Shown: positions 1 to 9,783, counted from the first letter of the stretch. The stretch: 64,000 nt of DNA from Ohtaekwangia sp036786105 (GCF_036786105.1 NZ_DAIQRQ010000003.1:148565-212564); one strand, 5' to 3'. The notes: generated by a model not told the origin, from the letters alone. A program made the numbers and translations.

Positions 1-315
1 GCGGGTAGGGTTATCGGTAGCGCACTCTACCATCAAGGGTACACCGTGTGGTGCATAGCCTTCGTAAGTAACTTCCTGAAAATCTTTTTCTTCCTTGGAA
101 GAAGCGCGTTTTATAGCCGCTTCAACCTTGTCTTTAGGCATGTTTACACCCTTGGCGTTTTGTATAGCCAGGCGAAGCTTGGGATTGTTTTCGGGGCTGG
201 GGCCACCTTGTTTTACAGCAATGGCTATGTCTTTACCAATTCGTGTAAATGCTTTGGCCATCCGGTCAAAGCGTGCAAACATCTTGTGCTTTCGTTTTTC
301 AAAAATGCGCCCCAT
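1..315 (-). CDS. yebC: YebC/PmpR family protein, 5' part only
   Basis: This is the first 105 codons of a gene that runs off the left edge of the window. The start ATG is at 313-315. The protein opens with MGRIFEKRKHKMFARFDRMAK and continues with GPSPENNPKLRLAIQNAK, NMPKD and YEGYAPHGVPLMVEC, which follow the YebC family order (the N-terminal helical domain, then the start of the second domain with GY.P.GV). Family members are cytosolic proteins described as transcriptional regulators and, more recently, as helpers of ribosomes at difficult proline stretches. A well-formed Bacteroidota promoter lies just upstream, so it probably begins its own transcript. The C-terminal half cannot be seen. 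Confidence 0.9.
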   Translation of the reverse strand, partial: MGRIFEKRKHKMFARFDRMAKAFTRIGKDIAIAVKQGGPSPENNPKLRLAIQNAKGVNMPKDKVEAAIKRASSKEEKDFQEVTYEGYAPHGVPLMVECATDNPTR

Positions 316-338
316 GGTCGTTTCTGTTTTAAGGGTGG

Positions 339-369
339 CAAAATTATATCAGTTCCGCAATTAGTCAAA
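339..369 (-). promoter_or_regulatory. Bacteroidota-type promoter of yebC
   Basis: Read on the minus strand, TTTG (plus positions 366-369) is followed after exactly 19 bases by TAATTTTG (339-346). This matches the known Bacteroidota sigma-ABfr pattern TTTG-N19-TAnnTTTG. It lies 24 bases upstream of the yebC ATG, leaving a short leader. Confidence 0.7.
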
Positions 370-406
370 TCGTCAGGCCAGTAATTGCAGAGAATGTGTT
401 TGAGCA

Positions 407-1588
407 TCAGGATGCTGTGGCACGTTTGGCCTTTTCCCACACTACCGATTGCTTTCCGCGCAGGTAACGGTTCAGCCCAAAATATACCGACACATTCATC
501 ACCATAAAATAGTAGGGCACAAAGAATCCTTTAATGGCAATCTTCTTGTCGCGCAGCATGTAACCGGCAATAGCCAGCGCATAAAAGAATACCTGCAAGG
601 CGAGCGTTACCTGGTAAAAGGGCAGGCCAGCCCAGGCCAGCCAGAGGTTGCTCAAAAAGATCAGCGGCAGAAAGAATGGAGCAAGCGTCCAGCGCAACAC
701 ACGATGCGATATATACTGAAAGCTCAGTATGCCATAGCGGAATGGGTTTAATAAATAGGAGAGTCGCGCCATGGCCTGAAAGCCTCCGGCTGAGATTCTT
801 ACTTTCCGTTTCCATTCTTCACCTACCGAAGCCGAAGCCGTTTCAATGGCGTACGCTTCAGGCTCATAGGCAAAACGATAACCTTTGGCGGCCACACGCA
901 ATGACAGGTAAAAGTCTTCAATGATCATATCCAGAGAGGGCTCTTCATATAAAGCGGTTCGCATGGAGAACAGCTCACCGGCAGCGCCTACAATGGAGTA
1001 TACTTCAGCATCTTTACGCTTCAGGAACGATTCATATTTCCAATACATTCCTTCGCCTGATCCGGATGCGTTATCTTTATCTTTACTGAAAATTCTTTTT
1101 TCTCCTGATACACCACCCACCGTTTCGTCCACGTAGTGGCGCACGATCTTGCGTATAGCCTTTTCGTTCAAATCAGTGTTGGCATCGCAGAAGATCACAA
1201 TGGGGGTCTTTACCAACTTCATCACCCGGTTCACCGCGTGAATCTTTCCTCTTCGTTCGTTGGAATGAAATAATTGTATCGCAGGAAATTCTTTGATGAT
1301 TTCCGGAGTCGCGTCAGTTGAGCCATCCGTTACAAAAAATAATTCCAGTTTTTCTTTCGGGTAGTCAAGCGCGAGTGTGTTGGCGATTTTATTCCGTATG
1401 ATATCGGCTTCATTATAAGCGGCTACGAGCAGGGTTACCGCTGGCAATTGGTCATTTTGCGGTATGTCTACAACGTTTGTTCGGCGGGTTGCCTTCGAAA
1501 AAATATAAATTATTATGCCATACCCTACATAAGTATACCCGACTACAAGTATGCCGATCCAAAAGATACCCGAAATGATGCTAAACAT
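407..1588 (-). CDS. Membrane family 2 glycosyltransferase (processive type)
   Basis: This is a 393-residue inner-membrane glycosyltransferase that likely adds sugars from a nucleotide donor to a growing surface polysaccharide. An N-terminal membrane segment spans about residues 5-30. The GT2 catalytic domain follows, with VTDGSTD near 87-92, the metal-binding FCDAN near 133-137, the acidic IIEDF near 222-226, and RKVRISAGG where processive enzymes carry QxxRW. Three or four membrane segments follow. The departure from QxxRW leaves it open whether the enzyme is processive or adds single residues. It is transcribed divergently from adhesin cassette I. A weak TAGTTTCG box lies at 1610-1617 on the minus strand. 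The substrate is unknown. Confidence 0.85.
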   Translation of the reverse strand: MFSIISGIFWIGILVVGYTYVGYGIIIYIFSKATRRTNVVDIPQNDQLPAVTLLVAAYNEADIIRNKIANTLALDYPKEKLELFFVTDGSTDATPEIIKEFPAIQLFHSNERRGKIHAVNRVMKLVKTPIVIFCDANTDLNEKAIRKIVRHYVDETVGGVSGEKRIFSKDKDNASGSGEGMYWKYESFLKRKDAEVYSIVGAAGELFSMRTALYEEPSLDMIIEDFYLSLRVAAKGYRFAYEPEAYAIETASASVGEEWKRKVRISAGGFQAMARLSYLLNPFRYGILSFQYISHRVLRWTLAPFFLPLIFLSNLWLAWAGLPFYQVTLALQVFFYALAIAGYMLRDKKIAIKGFFVPYYFMVMNVSVYFGLNRYLRGKQSVVWEKAKRATAS

Positions 1589-1665
1589 TGTTTTTGAGTA
1601 GTTAAACCACGAAACTACGAGTTACAATTAAAATTCAGAGAGGATAGAAGTATTATTAATTTAAT

Positions 1666-1673
1666 TATTTTTG
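1666..1673 (+). promoter_or_regulatory. Probable -7 box of adhesin cassette I
   Basis: TATTTTTG matches the Bacteroidota -7 consensus TAnnTTTG and sits 18 bases before the ATG at 1692. No clear TTTG -33 partner is visible. Because the TTG at 1671 lies inside this box, it is unlikely to be the translation start. Confidence 0.4.
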
Positions 1674-1691
1674 CAGGTCTACAGTTGGAAT

Positions 1692-4600
1692 ATGCGTTTT
1701 TTGCGCCAAATATTACTTTGTGCATTAGTATTATCGGGTGGGTATACGTTTGCCCAGGTACCCGTTACGTTGCCTGACGCGGCCACGACTGATGAAGATG
1801 TGCCTGTCGATATTAATATATTGGCAAACGATGTTGATTTGCTCGGGTTCAACGCAGCTACCATCGACCTTGATCAGACAGCCGATGGGATTCAATCTAC
1901 CTATACTATCTCGGGCAGTGGTACTTTTACTGCCAACACGTCTACCGGTGTAGTGACCTTTACTCCCGATGCAAATTTTAATGGTGACGTTACGAATTCT
2001 TATACTGTACAAAACACACTGGGGGTTACCTCACTGGCAACGCTCATCACGGTTACGGTCGATGCGGTGAATGATGCACCGGTTGCCGCCAATGATGCCT
2101 CCAGTACAACGGAAGATACGCCCGTTTCTTTTTCAATCACCAACAATGATACTGATGTAGACGGAACAATCAATGCTGCTACGGTTGATCTTGACCCCAC
2201 GACAAACGGAAGACAAAATTCAACTGCCGTTACCGGTGGAACGTTGTCAGTTGATAATAGTGGTACTGTAACCTTTACACCGACTTCAAATTTTTCAGGC
2301 ACAGCATCGGGCAGCTATGTAGTAAATGACAACAACGGCGCTGCATCAAACATTGCTACAATAACCATAACGGTATCCGCTGTAAACGATCTCCCGGTAG
2401 CGAACAATGATGAAGTGACTACTCCTGAAGATACACCGACCAGCGTGAGTGTACTCTCCAATGATACCGATGCAGATGGCACGGTTGATCCGGCCACGGT
2501 GGATCTCGATGTAACCACTGCCAATATTCAATCAACCAAAACAACGGGCGCTGGCGATTGGAGTGTGAATGCTTCCGGTGTAGTATCCTTTACACCAAAG
2601 TTGAATTTTAACGGCGATGCAACATTGCCTTATACGGTGAATGACAATGCAGGCGGAACTTCCAATCAGGCAACAATCACCATCCACGTAACATCGGTAA
2701 ACGATCTGCCGGTTGCCAATAATGATAGCGGGTCAACACCGGAAGAAACGGCTGTGGTGATTAGCCTTGTATCAAATGATACGGATGTTGATGGTACCAT
2801 AAACGCTGCTACGGTTGACCTTGATCCGGGTACTGTTGGCATTCAAAATTCCAATGCCAATGGAGGCGGCACTTGGGTGGTGAGTTCTACCGGGCTCCTG
2901 GCCTTTACGCCAGCCACTAACTTTAATGGCAATGCTACACTTACCTATACAGTGAATGATAATAGCGGAGGCACATCCAACATTGCTACCATCACTATAA
3001 ACGTAACACCGGTAAACGATGCTCCGGTTGCCAATGGCGATAATGCCAGCACCAATGAAGAAACTGCGGTGACGTTCAATGTTACAAACAATGATACTGA
3101 TATAGACGGATCGATTAATGTTGCTACCGTAGATCTCGATGTAGCCGCTGCCAATATTCAAACAACAAAAACAACAGGGGCGGGGGTATGGAGTGTCAAT
3201 ACTTCGGGGGATGTGACCTTTACCCCGGCGGTAAACTTCTCGGGATCCGCTACACTTCCGTATACCGTGAACGATGATGCCGGCGCTACATCAAACCAGG
3301 CTACGATCTCTGTAACCGTGGCTGATCAGAACGATGCACCCGTAGCCAACAACGATTCAGGATCAACTCCGGAGGAAACGGCGGTTACCATCAACGTTCT
3401 GACAAATGATACGGATATAGATGGTACCATTGCCGCGAATACAGTCGATTTGAATACGACTTCGGCTGGTATACAAACTTCCATTACCAATGGCAACGGA
3501 AGCTGGTCGGTAAACGCATCGGGCGTGGTAACCTTTACGCCAGCCACCGATTATAACGGTACGGCTACACTGCAATATACCGTAAATGATAACGATGGCG
3601 CTACTTCCAATGCTGCTACAATCTCCATTAACGTAACGCCTGTGAACGATGCGCCGGTAGCCAACAACGATGCTATTACAACGGATGAAGACACCCCGGT
3701 TACCATCAACGTAACTACAAATGATACGGATGTAGATGGAACGATCAATGTCGCCACGGTCGATTTGAACACTGCGAACGGAGGCATTCAAAGTACCATG
3801 TCTAATGAATTTGGTTCATGGAGTGTAAATGCTTCCGGTGCTGTGTTATTCACACCAAAAGCTAATTTCAGCGGTGCCGCATCGCTTACCTATCGCGTGA
3901 ATGATAATAGTGGGGCGACTTCCAACATCGCTACTATTTCTGTTACCGTAACAGCTGAAAATGATGCACCGGTCGCTGTGAATGATGCTGTTACTACCAA
4001 TGAAGATACACCGGCAACGCTGAACGTGGTGAATAACGATACGGATGTAGATGGTTCTATCGCTGTAAACACCGTTGACCTTGATCCGGCCACTGCCGGT
4101 ATACAAACAACCTTCAGCGTAAGCGGAGGCTCTTTATCCGTCAACGCTTCGGGGGTGATCACGTTTACACCCACCGTTAACTTCTACGGAACAGTAACAA
4201 CAACCTATACCGTCAATGACAATGTTGGTGCTACTTCCAATGCTGCAACCATTACTATTACGGTAACATCGGTGAACGATGCACCCATTGCCAACAATGA
4301 TCTTACTACCGGCGATGAAAATCAAACGGTAATGCTGAACGTAGTAGCCAACGACCTGGATGTGGATGGCACCGTGAATGCTGCTACAGTAGATCTGAAT
4401 CCGGCAGCATCCGGCACACAAACTACTATTACAGTAGCGGCCGGTACATTTACGGTAAACTCAACGGGCGATGTTACCTATACACCTGCACTGAATTTTA
4501 ATGGAACAGCGTCTGTTACCTACACGGTAAAAGATAACAACGGTGCCACCTCCAATCAGGCCACTGTTAGTGTACTGGTTAATTCAGTAAACAGTCTTCC

Positions 4601-7460
4601 CGTAGCGAATAACGATGCCATCACGATCAACGAAGATGCAGTTGCCACGCTCAATATAGTATCGAATGATACTGACCCGGATGGAACAATCAACGCAGCC
4701 ACAGTGGATTTGAATACATCCTCTGCCGGCATTCAAAATTCGATAACTACCGCACAGGGAACTTTCTCTGTAAATGGTTCGGGGATATTAACCTTTACAC
4801 CTGTATTGAATTACAATGGTACAGCCAGCATTACCTATACGGTGAATGACAATATAGGGGCGACTTCCAACCAGGCTACTGTTACGATCACGATTAATAG
4901 CGTGAACGATGCACCGGTCGCCAATAACGATGCGGGCAGTACATCCGATGGTGTGGCACTCTCGGTAAATGTAGTAAGTAATGATACTGATGTGGATGGC
5001 ACGATTGATCCTGCTACAGTAGACCTCGATCCTGCTACGGGTGGTATACAGAATTCGCGTACTACCGCGGCTGGTACATGGACTGTAAATGCTTCAGGTA
5101 TTGTAACGTTTACTTCCGTTGTAAACTTTAATGGTACGGCCACGCTTACGTATCGCGTGAACGACAACGGCGGAGCCACTTCCAACGCTGCTACGATTTC
5201 AATTACGGTAACGGCAGTTAATGATCCGCCGGTGGCTAATAACGATGTCGGCACGACAAACGAAGATTCTCCGTTAAGTATCAACGTTATCACCAACGAT
5301 ACAGATCCGGACGGAACGATAAACGGTGCTACGATTGACCTCAACCCATCAGCAGCCGGCATTCAGAATACCATAACCACCGCAGCGGGTACATTTACCG
5401 CCAGTACGGCTACTCCGGGTGTAGTAGTATTTACTCCTGTGCTGAACTACAACGGCACGGCTACCGCCTCGTATACTGTAAACGACAATGGTGGACTTAC
5501 TTCAAATGAAGCTACGATTACTATTACTGTATCACCCGTGAATGACGCACCGGTAGCCGTAAATGATGCCGTGACTACACCAGAAGATACCAGCATAAAA
5601 TTTGACGTAACTGCCAACGATACTGATGTTGACGGAACAATAAACGATGCTACTATTGATCTCAACACCGCCACAGGCGGCATACAGAATACCAACACCG
5701 TAACCGGCGGAACCTTTACCGCCAACGCAGCGGGAGAGGTAACTTTTACACCGGCAGCCGATTTTTTTGGCACATCAACTGTGAGCTATCGCGTAAATGA
5801 TAACACAGGCGCTACCTCTAATACCGCTGCCATCACCGTTACCGTAACGCCTGTTAACGATCCTCCGGTGTTTGATGCGATACTTCCCAATCCGCAGCGT
5901 GTACTTCGCAACGGAGCACAAAAGACCATTACCATTACCGGTATATCTCCTGGTCCGGGCGAGTCAGAACAATTGCTGCTCTCGGCTACCTCGGGTAACA
6001 CTACGCTAATTCCCAATCCAACCATAACGTATAATGGAACGGCTGCTACAGCGACTTTAAAATATCAGCCGGCTGCCAATCAATCAGGCTCTACCGACAT
6101 TGTAGTGAAAGTGGTAGATACCGGCCTCAATGAATTTTCGCGCACGTTTACGGTGGATGTGGTGGATGTTCGTTTTACCTCTACACCGGTTACAGTAGCT
6201 GTTGAATCAGAGCTCTACGAATACGCCATTACCATGACGGATGTGGTCGATAATCTGACCATTGCCGCTGCACAGAAACCTGCATGGGCAACGCTTACCT
6301 CCACCGGCAAGAACCAGGCGAAGCTGAGCGGAACACCGCCTGCCAATGCACCCGCCAGCAGCATTGTGCGCCTGCAGATAAAAGACGGTGCCACCATACT
6401 GGATGAGCAGCAATATACCCTGGTTGTAAATCACCGCCCGGTGATCAGTTCGTTTGCCATTGCTATAAATGAAGATATAGCCACGGCGCTTCAAGCGCAG
6501 AGCTTTACCAACGCCTATACCGATGCAGATGGAAACCCGCTTACCGAGATTCAATTTACAAAACTACCCGGGCACGGAAATTTAGTAGTAAATGCAACAC
6601 CGCTTACTGTGAACGCGAAGGTTCCTCTTACATCTATAGCCAATGTGATATACCAGCCTGCCGGGAACTACGATGGGTATGATACTATTTACTGGCTCGC
6701 AAGCGATGGCATGAGCTATAGTGCCGCCAGCGCATCCATAAATTATACCATTAACCCGGTAAACGATCCGCCGGAGATCACATTCCTGGAATCAGATTCT
6801 CTGAAGTATGAATTGGGCAGCGAAGACCCCGTGACCATGACTGCGCTGTTCAACGCTATTGATGTAGATTCCGACAGTCTCACCGGTGCCGAGCTGCGGT
6901 TCCGCACCGAGAATTTTGAAACTGAACACGACCGGCTTCTGTTTACACCCACGGCTACTATTACCGGCACCTATAATGAACTGACAGGCGAGCTGCTGCT
7001 TTCCGGAAAAGCACCCGTACAGGAATATATACAGGCCGTGCGCAGCATACAATATAACTATATCGATCTTACCGATATACAATTGAAGACCAAACGCCTC
7101 AGTATAGCGTTGAACGATGGCGAGAGTCTGAGCACGGTTAAGGATCGCTACATCCAGTTAATCTATACGTTTGAAGGCATCGATATACCCAACGCCTTTA
7201 CGCCCAACGGCGATGCATACAACGATGTGTGGGTGATCACGTCTTCCAAGAAAGCAGACTCGGGTGTAGATCAGTATAAATCGGCTGAGATCCGTATTTA
7301 TACCAAGCGCGGTAAATTGGTATTTGAAGACATCGGTTTTCGAAAGCCATGGGATGGTATGTTGAATGGTGAACTGTTGCCACCGGATACCTATTACTAT
7401 ACCATTAATCTGAACTATAACAAGATAACCTATAAAGGCATTGTAACTATTTTACGGTGA
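1692..7460 (+). CDS. Giant T9SS type B adhesin with 13 cadherin-like repeats
   Basis: This 1922-residue secreted protein is probably an adhesin or gliding-surface filament. The ATG at 1692 is preferred over an in-frame TTG at 1671 because it gives a clean signal peptide (MRFLRQILL...TFAQ). About 13 tandem repeats of roughly 105 residues follow (DNA about 1758-5850). Each has the pattern NDAPVANND..T.ED, then NDTDVDG.I..ATVDL, a FTP..NF.G strand, and YTVNDN.GATSN; this is the tandem-95/cadherin-like family of calcium-binding beta folds. The repeats are followed by divergent Ig-like domains. The last 90 or so residues, IPNAFTPNGDAYNDVW through the terminal TYKGIVTILR, form a gliding-motility-associated C-terminal (type B) sorting domain. 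A PorP/SprF gene follows 10 bases later, the usual arrangement for SprB-like cargo. Confidence 0.9.
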   Translation: MRFLRQILLCALVLSGGYTFAQVPVTLPDAATTDEDVPVDINILANDVDLLGFNAATIDLDQTADGIQSTYTISGSGTFTANTSTGVVTFTPDANFNGDVTNSYTVQNTLGVTSLATLITVTVDAVNDAPVAANDASSTTEDTPVSFSITNNDTDVDGTINAATVDLDPTTNGRQNSTAVTGGTLSVDNSGTVTFTPTSNFSGTASGSYVVNDNNGAASNIATITITVSAVNDLPVANNDEVTTPEDTPTSVSVLSNDTDADGTVDPATVDLDVTTANIQSTKTTGAGDWSVNASGVVSFTPKLNFNGDATLPYTVNDNAGGTSNQATITIHVTSVNDLPVANNDSGSTPEETAVVISLVSNDTDVDGTINAATVDLDPGTVGIQNSNANGGGTWVVSSTGLLAFTPATNFNGNATLTYTVNDNSGGTSNIATITINVTPVNDAPVANGDNASTNEETAVTFNVTNNDTDIDGSINVATVDLDVAAANIQTTKTTGAGVWSVNTSGDVTFTPAVNFSGSATLPYTVNDDAGATSNQATISVTVADQNDAPVANNDSGSTPEETAVTINVLTNDTDIDGTIAANTVDLNTTSAGIQTSITNGNGSWSVNASGVVTFTPATDYNGTATLQYTVNDNDGATSNAATISINVTPVNDAPVANNDAITTDEDTPVTINVTTNDTDVDGTINVATVDLNTANGGIQSTMSNEFGSWSVNASGAVLFTPKANFSGAASLTYRVNDNSGATSNIATISVTVTAENDAPVAVNDAVTTNEDTPATLNVVNNDTDVDGSIAVNTVDLDPATAGIQTTFSVSGGSLSVNASGVITFTPTVNFYGTVTTTYTVNDNVGATSNAATITITVTSVNDAPIANNDLTTGDENQTVMLNVVANDLDVDGTVNAATVDLNPAASGTQTTITVAAGTFTVNSTGDVTYTPALNFNGTASVTYTVKDNNGATSNQATVSVLVNSVNSLPVANNDAITINEDAVATLNIVSNDTDPDGTINAATVDLNTSSAGIQNSITTAQGTFSVNGSGILTFTPVLNYNGTASITYTVNDNIGATSNQATVTITINSVNDAPVANNDAGSTSDGVALSVNVVSNDTDVDGTIDPATVDLDPATGGIQNSRTTAAGTWTVNASGIVTFTSVVNFNGTATLTYRVNDNGGATSNAATISITVTAVNDPPVANNDVGTTNEDSPLSINVITNDTDPDGTINGATIDLNPSAAGIQNTITTAAGTFTASTATPGVVVFTPVLNYNGTATASYTVNDNGGLTSNEATITITVSPVNDAPVAVNDAVTTPEDTSIKFDVTANDTDVDGTINDATIDLNTATGGIQNTNTVTGGTFTANAAGEVTFTPAADFFGTSTVSYRVNDNTGATSNTAAITVTVTPVNDPPVFDAILPNPQRVLRNGAQKTITITGISPGPGESEQLLLSATSGNTTLIPNPTITYNGTAATATLKYQPAANQSGSTDIVVKVVDTGLNEFSRTFTVDVVDVRFTSTPVTVAVESELYEYAITMTDVVDNLTIAAAQKPAWATLTSTGKNQAKLSGTPPANAPASSIVRLQIKDGATILDEQQYTLVVNHRPVISSFAIAINEDIATALQAQSFTNAYTDADGNPLTEIQFTKLPGHGNLVVNATPLTVNAKVPLTSIANVIYQPAGNYDGYDTIYWLASDGMSYSAASASINYTINPVNDPPEITFLESDSLKYELGSEDPVTMTALFNAIDVDSDSLTGAELRFRTENFETEHDRLLFTPTATITGTYNELTGELLLSGKAPVQEYIQAVRSIQYNYIDLTDIQLKTKRLSIALNDGESLSTVKDRYIQLIYTFEGIDIPNAFTPNGDAYNDVWVITSSKKADSGVDQYKSAEIRIYTKRGKLVFEDIGFRKPWDGMLNGELLPPDTYYYTINLNYNKITYKGIVTILR
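1758..5850 (+). repeat. Tandem array of 13 coding repeats (~315 bp each)
   Basis: The repeats are counted from the recurring NDxPVAxND head and NDTDxDG core in the adhesin; the first copy lacks the head. They are similar but not identical at DNA level, so they probably diverged under selection for the fold. Boundaries are approximate. Such arrays can vary in copy number between strains and may collapse in assemblies. Confidence 0.85.
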
Positions 7461-7470
7461 GCGATTGTTC

Positions 7471-8481
7471 ATGAAGATACTTTACATTATAACGTTATTG
7501 TTAATAGCTGTACTGCAGCAGGTGCATGGTCAGTATATACCCAACAGCGGTCAGGGTTTTCAGTTTGCGTCGGCATACAACGCTGCATTTGTGGGTGTGG
7601 ATGAATTTACCGATGTGCGTTTCGGTTATCGCTACCAGATGGCTGGCTATGGATCGAACTCGCCTCAGTTTGTAAACCTTGCTGCCAATTTCAGATTAAA
7701 GCAACCCGTTGATCTTACTACCAATGCACTTCGCCCTGCCAATGCAAGTTCACTTTCCAATCTTGTTCCCAAACGCAAGCGCATCATTCACGGGCTGGGC
7801 GTTACTGTTTTCAGTGAAAAGGTTGGTCTTATCAAGCGCCTGGGCGGAGGGTTGTCGTACGCATTTAATTATCCTGTATCGCGCAAGTTCAGGCTGGCTG
7901 CGGGTGTCACAGCATTCCTGGAAAATACACAGCTTGACATGAGCGGCATTTATCTCGGCGAAAGCCCTGATCCTGATCCGTACTACAATCAGCTCATGAA
8001 GGGCAGTACTAAACATTCGGAGTTTAGTCTTCGCGGTGGTCTGTTACTCTATAGCAAAGGGTTCTACCTCGGTGTATCGTACTTCCCGATCATGAATACG
8101 GTTATTCAAAATTCGGATGTAAACTTTAGCCAGACCAATAAATTTTATCAGGGATCAGTGCTCACAGGCTTTGCATTGCCGGTAAGTGCAGACCTCATGC
8201 TCAAGCCCAGTGTGCTCGCGGTAGTACAATCCGATCATAAAGTATTGTTGGATTATAGTGTAAAAGGTTATTTAAAATCGAAAGCATGGTTTGGTGCAAC
8301 CTACCGGGATATACAGGCGCTGGTATTTTTATTGGGATTTGATTTTACCAAAACGTTTGCCGTAAGCTATTCATACGAAATGTCGGTAGGAGGGCTGAGT
8401 AAATTCAATGATGGAAGTCACGATCTGGTACTGGGCTTACGGTTCAATAACTTTAAAGGACAGCGGGCATACACATGGTAA
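7471..8481 (+). CDS. PorP/SprF family T9SS outer-membrane protein
   Basis: The protein has 336 residues, starting at the ATG at 7471 (a TTG two codons upstream is less likely). It has a signal peptide (MKILYIITLLLIAVLQQVHGQ) and the family opening YIPNSGQGFQFASAYNAAFVG, followed by alternating beta-strand segments of a membrane barrel. Known PorP/SprF proteins are barrels that help secrete or anchor type B cargo such as SprB at the cell surface. It sits 10 bases after the giant adhesin and overlaps the next gene by 7 bases, so the three are almost certainly co-translated. It probably serves the adhesin just upstream. It has no extra C-terminal domain, unlike the paralogue at 36562-38001. Confidence 0.88.
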   Translation: MKILYIITLLLIAVLQQVHGQYIPNSGQGFQFASAYNAAFVGVDEFTDVRFGYRYQMAGYGSNSPQFVNLAANFRLKQPVDLTTNALRPANASSLSNLVPKRKRIIHGLGVTVFSEKVGLIKRLGGGLSYAFNYPVSRKFRLAAGVTAFLENTQLDMSGIYLGESPDPDPYYNQLMKGSTKHSEFSLRGGLLLYSKGFYLGVSYFPIMNTVIQNSDVNFSQTNKFYQGSVLTGFALPVSADLMLKPSVLAVVQSDHKVLLDYSVKGYLKSKAWFGATYRDIQALVFLLGFDFTKTFAVSYSYEMSVGGLSKFNDGSHDLVLGLRFNNFKGQRAYTW

Positions 8482-9728
8482 AGTATAGTACAGGTATATT
8501 TTTGATGATGCTTGCCTCGTTTGCATGGGGACAATCGCAGAACCTGGAATTTGGTGATGCGAAGAAGCTTTCGGCAAACATTAATTCAACGGCAGAGGAG
8601 CTCATGCCGCTCTTATCACGGGACGGGTACACGCTGTTTTTTGCCCGCTCGCTATCGCCTTCAAACACAGGTGGTCAATATGCCGGTTCGGATGTATGGG
8701 CCAGCCGGTATGATGCCACATCATTGGAGTGGGGCAAGGCTGATAACAGTAAGTTCACTATGAACACTGCCGATAACGATGTAGTGATCGGCATCAACAA
8801 TACCGGCGATATACTATATCTGTTAAATACAGCCGCATCCAAAAGAACAAAAGGCATTTACGTGGCGAAGAAAACCGGCAATAACTGGGGCAGCACAGAA
8901 TTGATACCGGTAGAAGATATTAACTCGCAACAGTTCCTCGGTATTTTTGTTTCGCCCGATCAGGACGTGATGTTCATCTCGATGAAAGGTGACGACAGTC
9001 TGGGAGAAGAAGATTTATATGTGAGCACGAAGAATAGCGCGGGTGCGTGGTCGAAACCGAAGAATCTCGGGCCGAACATCAACACCACCGGTTTTGAAAT
9101 TGCGCCGTATTTGTCGCAGGATAAACGCAAGCTGTATTTTTCAAGCAACGGACATGGCGGATCGGGCGATGCCGATATCCTGGTGTGCGACCGGCTGTAT
9201 GATTCATGGGAGACGTGGTCGGTGCCGCACAACCTCGGTGAAAAAGTAAACTCCAGGAACTTCGATGCATATTTCTCGACCTATGGCGATAGTGTCGCAT
9301 TTTTTTCCAGTAACCGTGGTGGCAACGCAGATATTTATAGTGTGAAGATGGTGAAACCGGCTGTGCAGGAATTGGTAACAGATACCCGTAATTATTTGAC
9401 AGAAGCAGAGATCAATGCAAAAGCAGGTAAAGCAATCCGGACGTATACATTCGAACCAAATTCAGCTTTGCTCTCGGAAAAACAAGTGCAGCAACTGATG
9501 CAACTGGCTGCTGCTTTTGCTCCTTACAACAATATTAAAGTTCACCTGGTGGCTCACAAGCCGGCAGCAGCAGCATCGCTTGAAATTTACCAGAAAAGAT
9601 TGCTGGTGATATTGAATCAACTGAAAAGAGGAGGGATCGTGGGGTCCCGTATAACCTTTGGTGTAGAACGCAGTAATGCTACATCGATTTCGGCTGACGA
9701 ACAGGTAGATATTCTTTTTTACAAATAA
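8475..9728 (+). CDS. PD40 repeat protein with degenerate OmpA-like C-terminus
   Basis: This 417-residue exported protein has the signal peptide MVKYSTGIFLMMLASFAWGQ. Residues about 25-290 carry several PD40/TolB-type beta-propeller repeats (LMPLLSRDGYTLFFARS, FVSPDQDVMFISM, PYLSQDKRKLYFSSNG, AYFSTYGDSVAFFSSN). The last 100 residues look like an OmpA peptidoglycan-binding domain (YTFEPNSALLSEKQVQQL, VHLVAHKP), but the usual GHTD motif is AHKP, so the key aspartate is lost. Its composition recalls PorE of the type IX system without the TPR part. It overlaps the PorP/SprF gene by 7 bases and is the third gene of cassette I. It is likely a periplasmic or outer-membrane accessory of adhesin export; peptidoglycan binding is doubtful. 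Confidence 0.75.
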   Translation: MVKYSTGIFLMMLASFAWGQSQNLEFGDAKKLSANINSTAEELMPLLSRDGYTLFFARSLSPSNTGGQYAGSDVWASRYDATSLEWGKADNSKFTMNTADNDVVIGINNTGDILYLLNTAASKRTKGIYVAKKTGNNWGSTELIPVEDINSQQFLGIFVSPDQDVMFISMKGDDSLGEEDLYVSTKNSAGAWSKPKNLGPNINTTGFEIAPYLSQDKRKLYFSSNGHGGSGDADILVCDRLYDSWETWSVPHNLGEKVNSRNFDAYFSTYGDSVAFFSSNRGGNADIYSVKMVKPAVQELVTDTRNYLTEAEINAKAGKAIRTYTFEPNSALLSEKQVQQLMQLAAAFAPYNNIKVHLVAHKPAAAASLEIYQKRLLVILNQLKRGGIVGSRITFGVERSNATSISADEQVDILFYK

Positions 9729-9759
9729 CGGAATATGATATTTACCGTATTTAATTTAG

Positions 9760-9767
9760 TAATTTTG
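9760..9767 (+). promoter_or_regulatory. Probable -7 box of exopolysaccharide operon
   Basis: TAATTTTG matches TAnnTTTG and lies 16 bases before the ATG at 9784, in the 55-base gap after adhesin cassette I. No good TTTG -33 box is present. It would start the 9784-18155 operon separately from the adhesin genes. Confidence 0.4.
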
Positions 9768-9783
9768 ATGTAACCCTGTACCG

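Noticed and set aside
46..384. 112-codon plus-strand frame at the left edge
   Set aside because: It is antisense to yebC, whose family motifs are clear on the minus strand.
2772..3161. Minus-strand frames inside the cadherin-like repeats
   Set aside because: They repeat with the sense-strand repeat period and have no start or domain support.
1758..5850. Regular repeats considered as a CRISPR or satellite array
   Set aside because: Repeat length is about 315 bases, in frame, with conserved protein motifs; no short repeat/unique spacer pattern exists.
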